Shown here: piece by piece, positions 34,534 to 44,688 of the stretch
How the letters are laid out: every line of letters starts with the position of its first letter
Position numbering within the stretch: position 1 is the first letter of the stretch
Source: Roseobacter denitrificans OCh 114
GTDB taxonomy: Bacteria; Pseudomonadota; Alphaproteobacteria; Rhodobacterales; Rhodobacteraceae
Assembly (NCBI RefSeq): GCF_000014045.1
Contig: NC_008209.1
Span: 248,001-312,000 of the forward strand
Direction: 5' to 3'
Length of the DNA stretch: 64,000 nt
Program-made: the position numbers and the translations under genes
Notes under the pieces: model-generated
What the model saw: the letters and a program-made list of their open reading frames with translations, nothing else
Databases searched by the model: none
Told to the model about the DNA's origin: nothing

Positions 34534-35883
34534 ATGATGACGCAGGCCCTCAGCGATCTGAACGAACAACTCTTGCAGGCCGCCCGGCGCGCGGGGGCTG
34601 ATGATGCCGATGCGATGGCCGTTCGGGGTACGTCCCTTGGCATCGAAGTGCGTCACGGCGCGCTGGAACAGGCTGAACGTTCGGAAGGTATAGACATCGG
34701 TCTGCGCGTCTTTCTGGGCCGGCGCAGCGCGATTGTCTCAGCCTCTGACACACGTTCTGATACGCTTAAAGATATGGCCGAGCGGGCCGTTGCCATGGCA
34801 AAAGAAGCCCCCGAAGACCCCTGCGCCGGGCTTGCCAACGCCGATCAGATCACCCAAGGCTACCACATCGCCGCCTTGGAATTATACGACCCCACACCGG
34901 AACCATCGCCCGCCGCGCTGCAAGAGGACGCAGCCCGCGCCGAGGCCGCAGCCCTTGGCAACCCGCAGGTCAGTCAGGTGCAATCCGCCTCCGCCGGGTA
35001 TTCATCGCGCGAGGTACATTTTGCGGCCACCAATGGATTTCGGGGGGGCTATGCGCGCACCGACCGCGGGTTGTCCTGCGTCGCGATCTGCGGCACCGGC
35101 ACCGAGATGGAGCGCGATTACGACAGCGACAGCCGGATTTTTCAATCGGACCTGCGCAGCCCCGAAGACATCGGCACCCGTGCCGCGGCGCGTGCCGTCG
35201 AACGCGCAGGTGCTCGCAAACCGCCCACCGGCAGCTATCCGGTCCTGTTTGACGAGCGTGTTTCCTCAACGCTGATCGGTCACTTGCTGATGGCGGCAAA
35301 TGGGTCCTCCGTGGCGCGGGGTGCGTCCTGGCTGCGTGACGCAAAAGGCGAGCAGGTTCTGCCATCAGGCATCAGTCTGCATGAGCTGCCTCACAGGCCG
35401 CGCACCTCCGGCTCCCGCCCCTTTGATGCCGAAGGATTGCCAACCAAGGCGCGTGACATCGTGGCAGATGGTGTGCTGACCGGCTGGACCATGGACCTTG
35501 CAACGGCGCGCAAACTGGGCATGTCCTCGACAGGGAACGCCGCGCGCAGTGCCTCTTCGGGGCCAAGCCCGACATCATGGAACGTCACCCTCACCCAAGG
35601 GGATCAAAGCCGCGCAGACCTGATTGCTGACATGGGTACGGGCCTGCTCGTCACTTCGATGATCGGGTCGACGATCAATTCCAACACCGGGGATTATTCC
35701 CGTGGGGCCGCAGGCATCTGGATCGAAAATGGTGAGATGACATATGCGGTCAACGAATGCACGATTGCGGGCAACCTGCGGGACATGCTGCTGAACATTG
35801 TCCCCGCAAACGACGCGCGCGCGCATCTGAGCCGGGTCGTGCCCTCGCTTCTTGTACCGGGGATGACACTTGCAGGCGTCTGA
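34534..35883 (+). CDS. pmbA: TldD/PmbA-family metalloprotease subunit
   Basis: A 449-residue protein with start at the first of two adjacent ATGs behind an ACGGAG site. TldD/PmbA(TldE) heterodimers form a zinc protease that matures microcin/antitoxin peptides. The N-terminal ~190 residues hold the PmbA domain and the C-terminal part (from TSGSRPFDAEGLPTKARDIVADGVLTG) is the usual beta-rich module. The zinc-binding HExxxH of TldD is not seen, consistent with a PmbA/TldE-type subunit. It overlaps the phosphatase gene by 14 bases. Confidence 0.88.
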   Translation: MMTQALSDLNEQLLQAARRAGADDADAMAVRGTSLGIEVRHGALEQAERSEGIDIGLRVFLGRRSAIVSASDTRSDTLKDMAERAVAMAKEAPEDPCAGLANADQITQGYHIAALELYDPTPEPSPAALQEDAARAEAAALGNPQVSQVQSASAGYSSREVHFAATNGFRGGYARTDRGLSCVAICGTGTEMERDYDSDSRIFQSDLRSPEDIGTRAAARAVERAGARKPPTGSYPVLFDERVSSTLIGHLLMAANGSSVARGASWLRDAKGEQVLPSGISLHELPHRPRTSGSRPFDAEGLPTKARDIVADGVLTGWTMDLATARKLGMSSTGNAARSASSGPSPTSWNVTLTQGDQSRADLIADMGTGLLVTSMIGSTINSNTGDYSRGAAGIWIENGEMTYAVNECTIAGNLRDMLLNIVPANDARAHLSRVVPSLLVPGMTLAGV

Positions 35884-36664
35884 CCTTGATCTGATCACGG
35901 ACGCAATCGTCATGGCGGGCCGGGTTGCGACCAGCTTCACCGGCCAGAGCACGCAAAGCTGGGACAAGCCCGGCGGTGCAGGCCCCGTGACCGAAGCCGA
36001 TCTGGCCGTGAACACCTATCTCGAAACCGTGTTGCGGCTGGCCCGGCCAGACTACGGATGGCTGTCTGAGGAAAGCGAGGACACCGGCGATCGTCTGTCG
36101 CGTGATACGGTGTTCATCATCGATCCGATAGACGGCACCCGCAGTTTCGTGGATGGCTCGAGCACATGGGCCCATTCGGTCGCCATATCGCACAAGGGCC
36201 GCATCACCGCAGGGGCCGTCTATTTGCCGCTGCGCGGATTGCTGTACACGGCGGCGCGCGGAAAGGGTGCGATGCTGAACGGTGCGCCGATCACCGTTTC
36301 CGCGAAAGATGATCTTGAAAACGCGGACGTATTGGCCGCCAAACCCATGATTGCGCCGGATCATTGGCCGAACGGGGTGCCCGGTTTCAACCGATCACAC
36401 CGCCCCTCGCTGGCCTATCGACTGGCGCTGGTTGGGCAGGGACGTTTCGATGCCATGCTGACGTTTCGGCCCACCTGGGAATGGGACGTTGCGGCAGGCT
36501 CCCTGATCGTGGAGGAAGCCCAAGGGACATCCACGGACAAAGGCGGCAAGCCGCTGCTTTTCAACAATCGCGACCCACGGCTCAACGGTATGGTGGCGTC
36601 AGGCAAGCCGTTGCACTATAGCCTGATGCAAGCGCTCGCGCGCGAGGGCGGGAGCGGCGCTTGA
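35870..36664 (+). CDS. Inositol-monophosphatase-family phosphatase (CysQ-like)
   Basis: A 264-residue Mg2+-dependent phosphatase: metal motifs WLSEES (~64-69), DPIDGT (85-90) and WEWDVAAG (~210). It could be a 3'(2'),5'-bisphosphate nucleotidase or inositol-1-monophosphatase. The start is a TTG at 35870, overlapping the pmbA end by 14 bases; ATG at 35912 is an alternative but would lose the first helix. Downstream lie a DUF4170 gene, waaA and lpxK, a block widespread in Rhodobacterales. Confidence 0.9.
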   Translation: MQASDLDLITDAIVMAGRVATSFTGQSTQSWDKPGGAGPVTEADLAVNTYLETVLRLARPDYGWLSEESEDTGDRLSRDTVFIIDPIDGTRSFVDGSSTWAHSVAISHKGRITAGAVYLPLRGLLYTAARGKGAMLNGAPITVSAKDDLENADVLAAKPMIAPDHWPNGVPGFNRSHRPSLAYRLALVGQGRFDAMLTFRPTWEWDVAAGSLIVEEAQGTSTDKGGKPLLFNNRDPRLNGMVASGKPLHYSLMQALAREGGSGA

Positions 36665-36724
36665 CCCTGACGGGTGGATCGGCAACGCTGTTCTCACTCG
36701 CTTTTTGTTTTGAGGACTGCTTGC

Positions 36725-36967
36725 ATGGCACAAAGGTTACATCTCGTGTTTGGCGGTGAATTGGTTGATCCCGGCAAAAACACCTTCAAGAACGTTGATG
36801 ATCTGCACATCGTCGGCATTTTCCCGGATTACGCCAGCGCCTTTGACGCCTGGAAAGCGGAGGCGCAACGCACGGTGGACAATGCGCATATGCGCTATTT
36901 CATCGCGCATATTCACCGGTTGCGTGACGAGGAAACCGCCGCTTCTTCCACGGAAGAACTGGAGTAA
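36725..36967 (+). CDS. DUF4170 small protein
   Basis: An 80-residue cytoplasmic protein from the ATG at 36725, with upstream GAGGAC as ribosome site; the frame open to 36674 adds implausible residues. It matches the DUF4170 family (RLHLVFGGELVDPGKNTFKNVDDLHIVGIFPDYASAFDAWKAEAQRTVDNAHMRYFIAH), known from alphaproteobacteria next to lipid A genes. Its role is not known. Confidence 0.88.
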   Translation: MAQRLHLVFGGELVDPGKNTFKNVDDLHIVGIFPDYASAFDAWKAEAQRTVDNAHMRYFIAHIHRLRDEETAASSTEELE

Positions 36968-36973
36968 TTCACC

Positions 36974-38221
36974 ATGGCCCGTTCCATCGGGCTGACGGCC
37001 TATCGTGCTCTGTCCAAACGTTCAACCGAGCGGGCGTACAAGCCGCGTGGAAAACGGCCGCGTGGTACGCTGGTTTGGATACACGCGGGTGAGCCGCAGA
37101 ACATGCTGGCGGTTCAGGATCTCGCACAGCGGTTGTGTAACACGCGCTTTGGGGTGCATGTTCTGATCACGCTGCCTGACCCCGCATCCTACGAGGAAAC
37201 CCTGCAAAGCTGGGTGCCCCACGATCTGATCCAGATTGAACAGGTCCCGAGTGAACACCCGCATGCGGTCACATCCTTTTGGCGGCACTGGATGCCGGAG
37301 GTTGCGATCTGGGCATGGGGTGGTCTGCGGCCAAATCTGGTGGACCAGGTGCATCAGTCCGGATGCCCGATCGCATTGATTGATGCGGATGCGGCCGGGT
37401 TTGACGGCAAGCGCGAGCGATGGCTGCCGGAACTGTCGCGCCAATTGCTCGAACCCTTTGTCGCCATCATGGTCCGCTCAAACGCCGCTGTCCAGAAATT
37501 GCAAACACTGGGGATCGAGAGTGCGCGGATCGACAGAAAACCCCCCTTGCAGGCGGGTGGAAATGCGTTGGCTTGCCGCGACTCGGATCTGGCGGATTTG
37601 ACCGAAACCCTGCGCGGTCGACCCGTGTGGCTGGCCAATAACATTCAGGAAGAAGAATTGCCCGTCATCCTGCAAGCCCATCGCCAGTCGCTCAGACTGT
37701 CGCACCGTTTGCTGCTGGTGCTGCACCCGGCCCATGGGGGGCTGTCCGATGGTTTTGCCGAGAAAATCGCAACGGATGACCTGCGGCATGCGGATTGGAC
37801 CGCAGGAGAGGACCCGGATGACGCCAGCCAGGTTTTACTGACCGAAGATCACGGCGATCTTGGTCTGTTTTACCGCGTCGCACCTGTGACCTTCATGGGC
37901 AGTTCCCTCGTTTCGGGCTATAGCGGGCGCAATCCGTTCGAAGCGGCCGCGCTTGGGTCAGCGGTTCTGTATGGCCCGCATGTCAGCCGCTTCATGCCGT
38001 TTTATTCACGGCTGGCCAAGGCGGGCGCGGCGCGCATCGTTAAGGATGTCGAAACACTGGGTGCCGCTGTCACCCAACTCATAGCGCCTGATCAGGCCGC
38101 TGCCATGGCGCACGCAGGCTGGGATGTCGTCAGCGAAGGTGCAGATGTGACGGACCGCGTCATTGATTTGGTGCAGGCCGCACTGGACGGGGAATTGGAG
38201 ACCGCACATGCGCGCGCCTGA
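36974..38221 (+). CDS. waaA: 3-deoxy-D-manno-octulosonic acid (Kdo) transferase
   Basis: Adds Kdo to lipid A precursor at the inner face of the membrane. It has 415 residues, a typical GT-B size. The N-terminal catalytic region shows [23 protein letters not shown] where most homologues have WxHGASVGE; a Glu is kept (residue ~41) but its neighbours are not. The C-terminal donor domain reads [33 protein letters not shown], clearly WaaA-like. It overlaps lpxK by 14 bases and both follow the DUF4170 gene. Confidence 0.9.
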   Translation: MARSIGLTAYRALSKRSTERAYKPRGKRPRGTLVWIHAGEPQNMLAVQDLAQRLCNTRFGVHVLITLPDPASYEETLQSWVPHDLIQIEQVPSEHPHAVTSFWRHWMPEVAIWAWGGLRPNLVDQVHQSGCPIALIDADAAGFDGKRERWLPELSRQLLEPFVAIMVRSNAAVQKLQTLGIESARIDRKPPLQAGGNALACRDSDLADLTETLRGRPVWLANNIQEEELPVILQAHRQSLRLSHRLLLVLHPAHGGLSDGFAEKIATDDLRHADWTAGEDPDDASQVLLTEDHGDLGLFYRVAPVTFMGSSLVSGYSGRNPFEAAALGSAVLYGPHVSRFMPFYSRLAKAGAARIVKDVETLGAAVTQLIAPDQAAAMAHAGWDVVSEGADVTDRVIDLVQAALDGELETAHARA

Positions 38222-39203
38222 CTTCTGGTATACGCCCCCGCAGGCGCCCGCTTTGCTGGCCCGGCTCCTGCAACCGTTTGGCAAAATCTATGGCATGGCG
38301 ACGGCCCGGCGGCTCGCGAAAGGCACCCCCGTGAAACTGGATGTGCCCGTGATATGCGTCGGCAACCTGAACGCAGGCGGAACCGGGAAAACGCCGACGG
38401 TCATTGCCGTTCTGACGACGCTGATGGATATGTTAGAAACGCCCCATGTGGTGACCCGTGGCTATGGCGGTTCGCTCAAAGGCCCGGTTCGGGTTGATCC
38501 ATCGAAACATACGGCCAAACAGGTCGGGGATGAACCTTTGCTGCTCGCCGCCTTTGCCGAAGTCTGGGTTGCGCGTGATCGTGCCGCAGGCTGCGCCGCT
38601 GCCGCGCAAGGCGGGGCCAGTGTAGTCGTGCTGGATGATGGGTTTCAAAACCCGTCCGTCCACAAGGATTTCAGCCTGATCGTCGTGGATGCCGAAAAGG
38701 GGTTTGGCAACGGACGATGCCTGCCGGCCGGCCCCCTGCGCGAACCGGTGGATATAGGCCTGAAACGCGCGGATGCCTTGCTGTCTGTCGGGGCGGCTGA
38801 GGCACAGGCTCGGTTTGATAGCAGCACCCTGCCCACCGATCTGCCGCATATCCGGGGCGCATTGACGCCGCTGCAAACGGGTATGGACTGGTCTGATATG
38901 CGTGCAATTGCTTTTGCGGGTATCGCGCATCCGGAAAAGTTCTTTGCGACCCTGCGCGCCTTGGGTGCCAATGTGGTACACAGTGAGCCGCTGGATGATC
39001 ACCAACCGCTGAGCACGGCACTAATGAGCCGCCTCGAAGCAGATGCCAAAAGGCAGAACGCCCAACTGGTGACAACCGAAAAAGACGCCGCGCGCCTGCC
39101 GAACAGTTTCCGCACCAAAGTGATAACACTGCCCGTTCGTCTCAGCTTTGACGGTCAGGAAAACGCGCTGGCAGACTTGTTGCGACCCGTTGTTAAATCC
39201 TGA
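38208..39203 (+). CDS. lpxK: Tetraacyldisaccharide 4'-kinase LpxK
   Basis: Phosphorylates lipid A precursor at the 4' position at the inner membrane. From the ATG at 38208 (overlapping waaA) it has 331 residues. The N-terminus has the membrane-associating helix, and the Walker A is [13 protein letters not shown] at ~52-64. [29 protein letters not shown] is the LpxK signature. It closes the lipid A block. Confidence 0.95.
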   Translation: MRAPDFWYTPPQAPALLARLLQPFGKIYGMATARRLAKGTPVKLDVPVICVGNLNAGGTGKTPTVIAVLTTLMDMLETPHVVTRGYGGSLKGPVRVDPSKHTAKQVGDEPLLLAAFAEVWVARDRAAGCAAAAQGGASVVVLDDGFQNPSVHKDFSLIVVDAEKGFGNGRCLPAGPLREPVDIGLKRADALLSVGAAEAQARFDSSTLPTDLPHIRGALTPLQTGMDWSDMRAIAFAGIAHPEKFFATLRALGANVVHSEPLDDHQPLSTALMSRLEADAKRQNAQLVTTEKDAARLPNSFRTKVITLPVRLSFDGQENALADLLRPVVKS

Positions 39204-39266
39204 TCGGGCCAGCGTCACCGCCAGCCCAAGCAAATTCGTGAGTACCTGAAATCGCCGCGCCCCGGA

Positions 39267-39938
39267 TCATTCCGCCGCGGCGTCGATCAGTTCGGCCATT
39301 TCGGCATAGGACATGTTGCTGTAGCGCTGCCCATTGATCAGAAAGCTGGGTGTGCTTTCGATCCCGTCGGCTGTGGCATTTTCCTGATACCAGGCCACAA
39401 GGGTTTGCGCCTTTTCACCGTTTTGCAGGCAGGCTTCCATGGTGTCGCGATCCAGACCCGCCAGCAGGCCGACCTTACGCAACTCATCAACGATGGCCGC
39501 AGGATCACCGGCGCGCGACCATTCGGACTGTTTTTGATAGATCAGATCGCTCATCCCAAAGAACGATTCCGGCGTGCCGGCACAGCGCGCGATCATTGAC
39601 GCCCAGAGGCCGTAGCGGTCAAAATACACCTCCCGGTAGACAAAGTTGATCTTGCCCGTGTCGATGTAATCTGCCTTGAGTTGCTTGAACGGCCCCTCAT
39701 GGAAGCGCGCGCAATGCGGGCAGGTGTAGCTTGCGTATTCGATCACGGTAACCGGCGCATCAGGGTTGCCAAGCGTCATATCCATAATCGAAGACGTATC
39801 AATATCAGCCGCCTCCTGCGCGTTTGCAGCCCCCAGAGGGTTTGCAGGCGTCACCGGATTTGTCCCCGGCGATGTTACGAAATAGGCCCCAAGGCCGATG
39901 ACTGCGACGGCAGCCGAAATAATCATCATACGCGACAT
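39267..39938 (-). CDS. DsbA-family thioredoxin-like protein
   Basis: A periplasmic thiol oxidoreductase of 223 residues: signal-anchor (~5-22), Pro/Asn-rich linker, then the thioredoxin fold with active site CPHC (C73, C76) after VIEYASYT, and STPSFLING with the cis-Pro. It belongs to the DsbA/BdbD group that oxidises or reduces exported proteins. It is followed downstream by nothing related and is transcribed with its own promoter, toward lpxK. Confidence 0.92.
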   Translation of the reverse strand: MSRMMIISAAVAVIGLGAYFVTSPGTNPVTPANPLGAANAQEAADIDTSSIMDMTLGNPDAPVTVIEYASYTCPHCARFHEGPFKQLKADYIDTGKINFVYREVYFDRYGLWASMIARCAGTPESFFGMSDLIYQKQSEWSRAGDPAAIVDELRKVGLLAGLDRDTMEACLQNGEKAQTLVAWYQENATADGIESTPSFLINGQRYSNMSYAEMAELIDAAAE

Positions 39939-39951
39939 GGCGTTTCCCTTT

Positions 39952-40461
39952 TCATCGGTTTGTCTTGTTCAGAATGTTTTCGCCCAAAAGCGCCAGCGCA
40001 CTTCTGAGCCCTTCGTCCGCGACAGGTTGCACGGTGTCAGCCGCTTTCTGGCGCAGCGCAGGGTCGATTGGGGCGGTCTTTGACTTGGCATCACCAAGCA
40101 TGAAATCCACCTGCCCTTCGGCAAATCCGGTCGCTGCGGTCTGTGTCACCCGCACGCGCGCAATGGCATTATAGCCGTAGACCGCATTGACCCGTGCGCG
40201 CAGCTTTTCCTTTTCCATCTCTAGCATGGGCGCGTTGGCCCCGGTCGTCAGAAGCGTCAGCGTCGCCCCCAGCCCGCCACGGCCATAGCTGACCTCAACC
40301 GGACGGGAAATGCGGGCCATCTCTTCGCCTGCCACTTCGCTCCAATGGGTCAGCAGACGGCTTTGCGCAAAACCACGGCTCTCGGACGCCGTGCGAATAC
40401 GCTGCGTGAGCAGGCTCGAAGTCCGGGTGAATCCTTTTGTACTGGCGCGGCGAGGCGGCAT
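39952..40461 (-). CDS. DciA/DUF721-family protein
   Basis: A 169-residue protein with the DUF721 fold (LTHWSEVAGEEMARISRPVEVSYGRGGLGATLTLLTTGANAPMLEMEKEKLRARVNAVYGYNAIARVRV), the family of the replicative helicase loader DciA. It has a basic N-terminus and the short length common in alphaproteobacteria. Its start is divergent from mutY by 85 bases. The loader role here is inferred from family. Confidence 0.85.
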   Translation of the reverse strand: MPPRRASTKGFTRTSSLLTQRIRTASESRGFAQSRLLTHWSEVAGEEMARISRPVEVSYGRGGLGATLTLLTTGANAPMLEMEKEKLRARVNAVYGYNAIARVRVTQTAATGFAEGQVDFMLGDAKSKTAPIDPALRQKAADTVQPVADEGLRSALALLGENILNKTNR

Positions 40462-40545
40462 CGCTATGTTCCCTGAAACGTCCGCCTAACATAGCGCCGG
40501 AAATGCTGCGCAGCCAGCCTTACTGCACCCCAAAGGATATAAACA

Positions 40546-41613
40546 TTGCGTGAAAATCCCGATGATCCACAGGTTCTGAGCGATGCGATCCTCGCATGGT
40601 ATGACGTGCATGCGCGCGATATGCCGTGGCGCGTGCCACCGCAAGCGCGCCGCGCAGGGCAGACGCCTGATCCCTACAGGATCTGGCTGTCCGAGGTGAT
40701 GCTGCAACAGACCACGGTCGCCACGGTCAAAAGTTATTTCGAGAGGTTCACCGCGCGCTGGCCGACGGTGCGCGACCTGGCGGCAGCCCAGGACGCCGAC
40801 GTCATGGCGGAATGGGCAGGTCTTGGATATTACGCGCGCGCCCGCAACCTGCTGAAATGCGCGCGCACTGTCGATCAGGACTATGGCGGCACCTTTCCCG
40901 CCGATCATGCCGAATTGCTGAAACTACCCGGCATCGGACCCTATACCGCAGCGGCGATCGCTTCGATTGCCTTTGATCTCAGGCATACGGTTCTTGATGG
41001 AAACGTCGAACGCGTGATGGCGCGTCTGCATGACATTCATGTTCCCTTACCCGCGTCCAAACCGATCCTGATGGAAAAGGCGGACGCGCTGACACCCGTG
41101 GATCGCCCCGGCGATTATGCGCAGGCGGTCATGGATCTGGGCGCGACGATCTGCACACCCAAATCACCCGCCTGCGGCATCTGCCCATGGCGTGACCCTT
41201 GCGCAGCGCGTGCAGAGGGGACCGCCGCTGATCTGCCGAAAAAGACACCGAAAAAGGCCAAGCCAACCCGTCATGGCACGGTCTTTCTGGCCCAACGGGC
41301 GGATGGCGCGTGGCTTTTGGAGACGCGGCCCGACAAGGGTTTGCTCGGTGGCATGCTGGGCTGGCCCGGGTCTGACTGGATCGATGTCAGCCACCCCCTG
41401 CCCGAGGCCCCACCGCCTTGCGCGGCCGAGTGGCAGTTGATCGACGGCGAAGTGCGTCACACGTTCACGCATTTTCACCTGATCCTGCATGTGTTTCGCG
41501 CGCAGGTGGCCATTGGGACCGAACCCGAAACGGGGGGTTTTCGCGACGCTGCAGAATTCAAACCCACCGACCTGCCCACGGTCATGCGCAAGGCCTTTGA
41601 CCTCGCAAGGTGA
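40546..41613 (+). CDS. mutY: A/G-specific adenine glycosylase MutY
   Basis: Removes adenine opposite 8-oxoguanine. It has 355 residues with a TTG start at 40546 behind AAAGGA. The catalytic Glu is E50 in LSEVMLQQTTVATV, the helix-hairpin-helix is KLPGIGPYTAAAIASIAF (~127-143), the catalytic Asp is D151 (VLDGNVERV), and the [4Fe-4S] cysteines are C203, C210, C213 and C219 (C-x6-C-x2-C-x5-C). The C-terminus is a NUDIX-like 8-oxoG-recognition domain (~240-350). It is read toward ccrM. Confidence 0.97.
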   Translation: MRENPDDPQVLSDAILAWYDVHARDMPWRVPPQARRAGQTPDPYRIWLSEVMLQQTTVATVKSYFERFTARWPTVRDLAAAQDADVMAEWAGLGYYARARNLLKCARTVDQDYGGTFPADHAELLKLPGIGPYTAAAIASIAFDLRHTVLDGNVERVMARLHDIHVPLPASKPILMEKADALTPVDRPGDYAQAVMDLGATICTPKSPACGICPWRDPCAARAEGTAADLPKKTPKKAKPTRHGTVFLAQRADGAWLLETRPDKGLLGGMLGWPGSDWIDVSHPLPEAPPPCAAEWQLIDGEVRHTFTHFHLILHVFRAQVAIGTEPETGGFRDAAEFKPTDLPTVMRKAFDLAR

Positions 41614-41623
41614 TCCGTTGGAC

Positions 41624-41651
41624 AAAAAAACCCCGCCAACAAGGGCGGGGT
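41624..41651 (-). terminator. Terminator of ccrM
   Basis: On the minus strand ACCCCGCC...GGCGGGGT (41651-41644 and 41637-41630) with a six-base loop forms a perfect 8-base stem followed by a run of seven T's (seven A's on the plus strand at 41624-41630), 76 bases past the ccrM stop. Confidence 0.85.
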
Positions 41652-41726
41652 CAAGGGGGGTGCCCATCACAGGCAGCCTTGTTCAAAAAGGCCACAGGCA
41701 CCGGCGGTGTTCAAAGAATTGGATGT

Positions 41727-42913
<1,187 letters not shown>

Positions 42914-42915
<2 letters not shown>

Positions 42916-43543
42916 AAGGCTTTACGTTTTTGTCTTGATACAACATATGGTGTACCGGCTTGAAGGTACGTCTATGGTGTGGGGTTACCCCAAGATTTCG
43001 CAACGCAGATATGTGGCTTTTTGATCCATATCCCATGTTCGTCTCCCATCCATAGCCCGGATGCTGTTGCGCCAAATCCACCATGATCTTATCGCGGGCG
43101 ATCTTGGCGATGATAGAGGCTGCGGAAATCGACAGGCATCTTGTGTCCCCCTTGACCACAGGTTGTGCGCGCAGGTTGAGCCCCTGCGGCACCATGGCGC
43201 CATCGATAAGCACGAAATCCGGTCGCAGCCGGAGGCCGGCAAGCGCGCGCAACATCGCCATGTGACTGGCGCGCAGGATGTTGTGTTGCTCGATCTCTTC
43301 GACACTGGCGTGGCCAACACTGATATCTGCGCTGCTGGCCAGTGCGTCGCCCAGCAGGTTGCGCCGCTTTACGCTCAACTGTTTGGAATCGTTCAACCCC
43401 TCAGGGATATTGGCCGGATCAAGCACCACCGCTGCCGCCGTGACAGGCCCCGCGAGCGGGCCGCGCCCGACTTCATCAACGCCTGCCACACGCCGCGCGC
43501 CCAGCGCCATTGCGGCCTCTTCCATCTCAAAATTCGGTTCCAT
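42914..43543 (-). CDS. rnhB: Ribonuclease HII
   Basis: Cleaves RNA in RNA-DNA hybrids and single ribonucleotides. From the ATG at 43543 it has 209 residues; an upstream in-frame start at 43603 would add 20 poorly conserved ones. VAGVDEVGRGPLAGPV at ~19-34 holds the first two catalytic acids (D23, E24), FVLIDG the third, and CLSISAASIIAKIARDKIM the fourth Asp region. It is directly upstream of ccrM but separated by the GANTC-rich promoter. Confidence 0.96.
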
Positions 43544-43657
43544 GGGCTTTTTTCCAACGTCTCGGCACACAGCACAAGGCCCCGTCTGCCGCTTGGGTCC
43601 CACTTACCGGGCGGATGCGAAAAAACGCCCCCGGCAAGCGGAGGCGCAGAACTCGTT

Positions 43658-43688
43658 AAAAAGGAGGGAAGACGCCCGAACGCCCTCC
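43658..43688 (-). terminator. Terminator downstream of the 43742 gene
   Basis: On the minus strand GGAGGG (43688-43683) and CCCTCC (43668-43663) pair across a 14-base loop, followed by TTTTT (43662-43658). It lies about 50 bases past the stop of the secreted Cys-containing protein. Confidence 0.55.
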
Positions 43689-43741
43689 CTCAGGTGCAAG
43701 GCCGGTGTGAAGGGACCGATACGGCCTTGGACTGACCCGCT

Positions 43742-44227
43742 TCAGCTGCGGGCCAATTGGTATCCCGCGCGGCGCAGACAGCGGGCGCCATAGCCCACGC
43801 GGTTTTTACTATTCGTGCGAAACTGCACTTTGCAGGCCTGCGGTAACTGGCGTGTCGCGCCGTATTTTTGCTCAAGACAGGTTTTGCCAAAGACCCTGTA
43901 GCGTGCGTAGCCGGTGTTGAAACTGCGCAAACAATCCCCGGGTAGCAGCCTGCGATTTGTATGACGCGGATTTGCGCGTTTGATCCCGTGGTCCCTGTAG
44001 CGCGCATTTGAGTGATGCACCCCGGACCGGGTGTGGGTGACACGATTTGCCTGCTTGTCCTTTCTATCGTCCTCCAGCCGGTTCTGGATGACCGCCCCGA
44101 CGACCGCGATTCCAACGACAGCCGCCAGTGCGCGGGCCAGCGCTTCATCCGCACGCGCTGGTGTGTTTCCGATCACCGCAACGGCGATCGCCGCGCTTAC
44201 CACTGTGGCAATGAATCTACGTGTCAT
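43742..44227 (-). CDS. Secreted protein with basic linker and four cysteines
   Basis: A 161-residue protein with a signal peptide (~1-26, ending ARA-DEALA) and a second hydrophobic stretch (~30-50) that may anchor it. A strongly basic, hydrophilic middle (~50-95) follows, then a C-terminal part with four Cys (GDCLRSFN, GKTCLEQK, QACKVQF, ARCLRRA) that could form two disulfides. The family is not recognised; the disulfides fit a periplasmic location. It is isolated from its neighbours. Confidence 0.7.
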   Translation of the reverse strand: MTRRFIATVVSAAIAVAVIGNTPARADEALARALAAVVGIAVVGAVIQNRLEDDRKDKQANRVTHTRSGVHHSNARYRDHGIKRANPRHTNRRLLPGDCLRSFNTGYARYRVFGKTCLEQKYGATRQLPQACKVQFRTNSKNRVGYGARCLRRAGYQLARS

Positions 44228-44400
44228 GGGGCAGGTCCTTATCTGTTGTGCATGGGGCAGCCTTTGGGTGCTGCCGTTCTGACAACAAACTGGGACGGAC
44301 CCGTGCCGACAGACAATATCGCGCGATGGTTATCCGATATCACAGGCCCCAAACCCCTTTTGTTATTGAATGTCACGGTGATCCTGCGCAGGTTCATGCC

Positions 44401-44688
44401 ATGAGATATTCTGTTTTCATCGCAGCGGCCCTTGTCACCTTCAGTCTGGCGCAGCCCGGCATGGCCGCCGGATGCTACGCCGATTACAAGGCGAAACAGG
44501 ACGATCCGCTGCGACTGCATTACGGGGTTGCGCAGGTTTCTGAATGTTCCAAAAAAGCGGCCCGCGCGGAACTGACTGCCCGGCTTGCGCCAAAGGGGTG
44601 GACGCTGCTGAACGTAATATCGGTCTTCGACCAAAGCGGGCTGGCGGAAAGGAAAGAGAGTGCAGGACCAAACTACCTCCGCTACTGA
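44401..44688 (+). CDS. Small secreted protein, unknown function
   Basis: A 95-residue protein from the ATG at 44401 with a signal peptide (~1-23, MAA-GCYAD). It has two Cys (positions ~25 and ~49), which may form a disulfide, and a folded C-terminus (ARLAPKGWTLLNVISVFDQSGL). Longer in-frame starts to 44221 are in non-coding sequence. It overlaps the next gene's GTG start by 29 bases. No family was recognised. Confidence 0.75.
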   Translation: MRYSVFIAAALVTFSLAQPGMAAGCYADYKAKQDDPLRLHYGVAQVSECSKKAARAELTARLAPKGWTLLNVISVFDQSGLAERKESAGPNYLRY

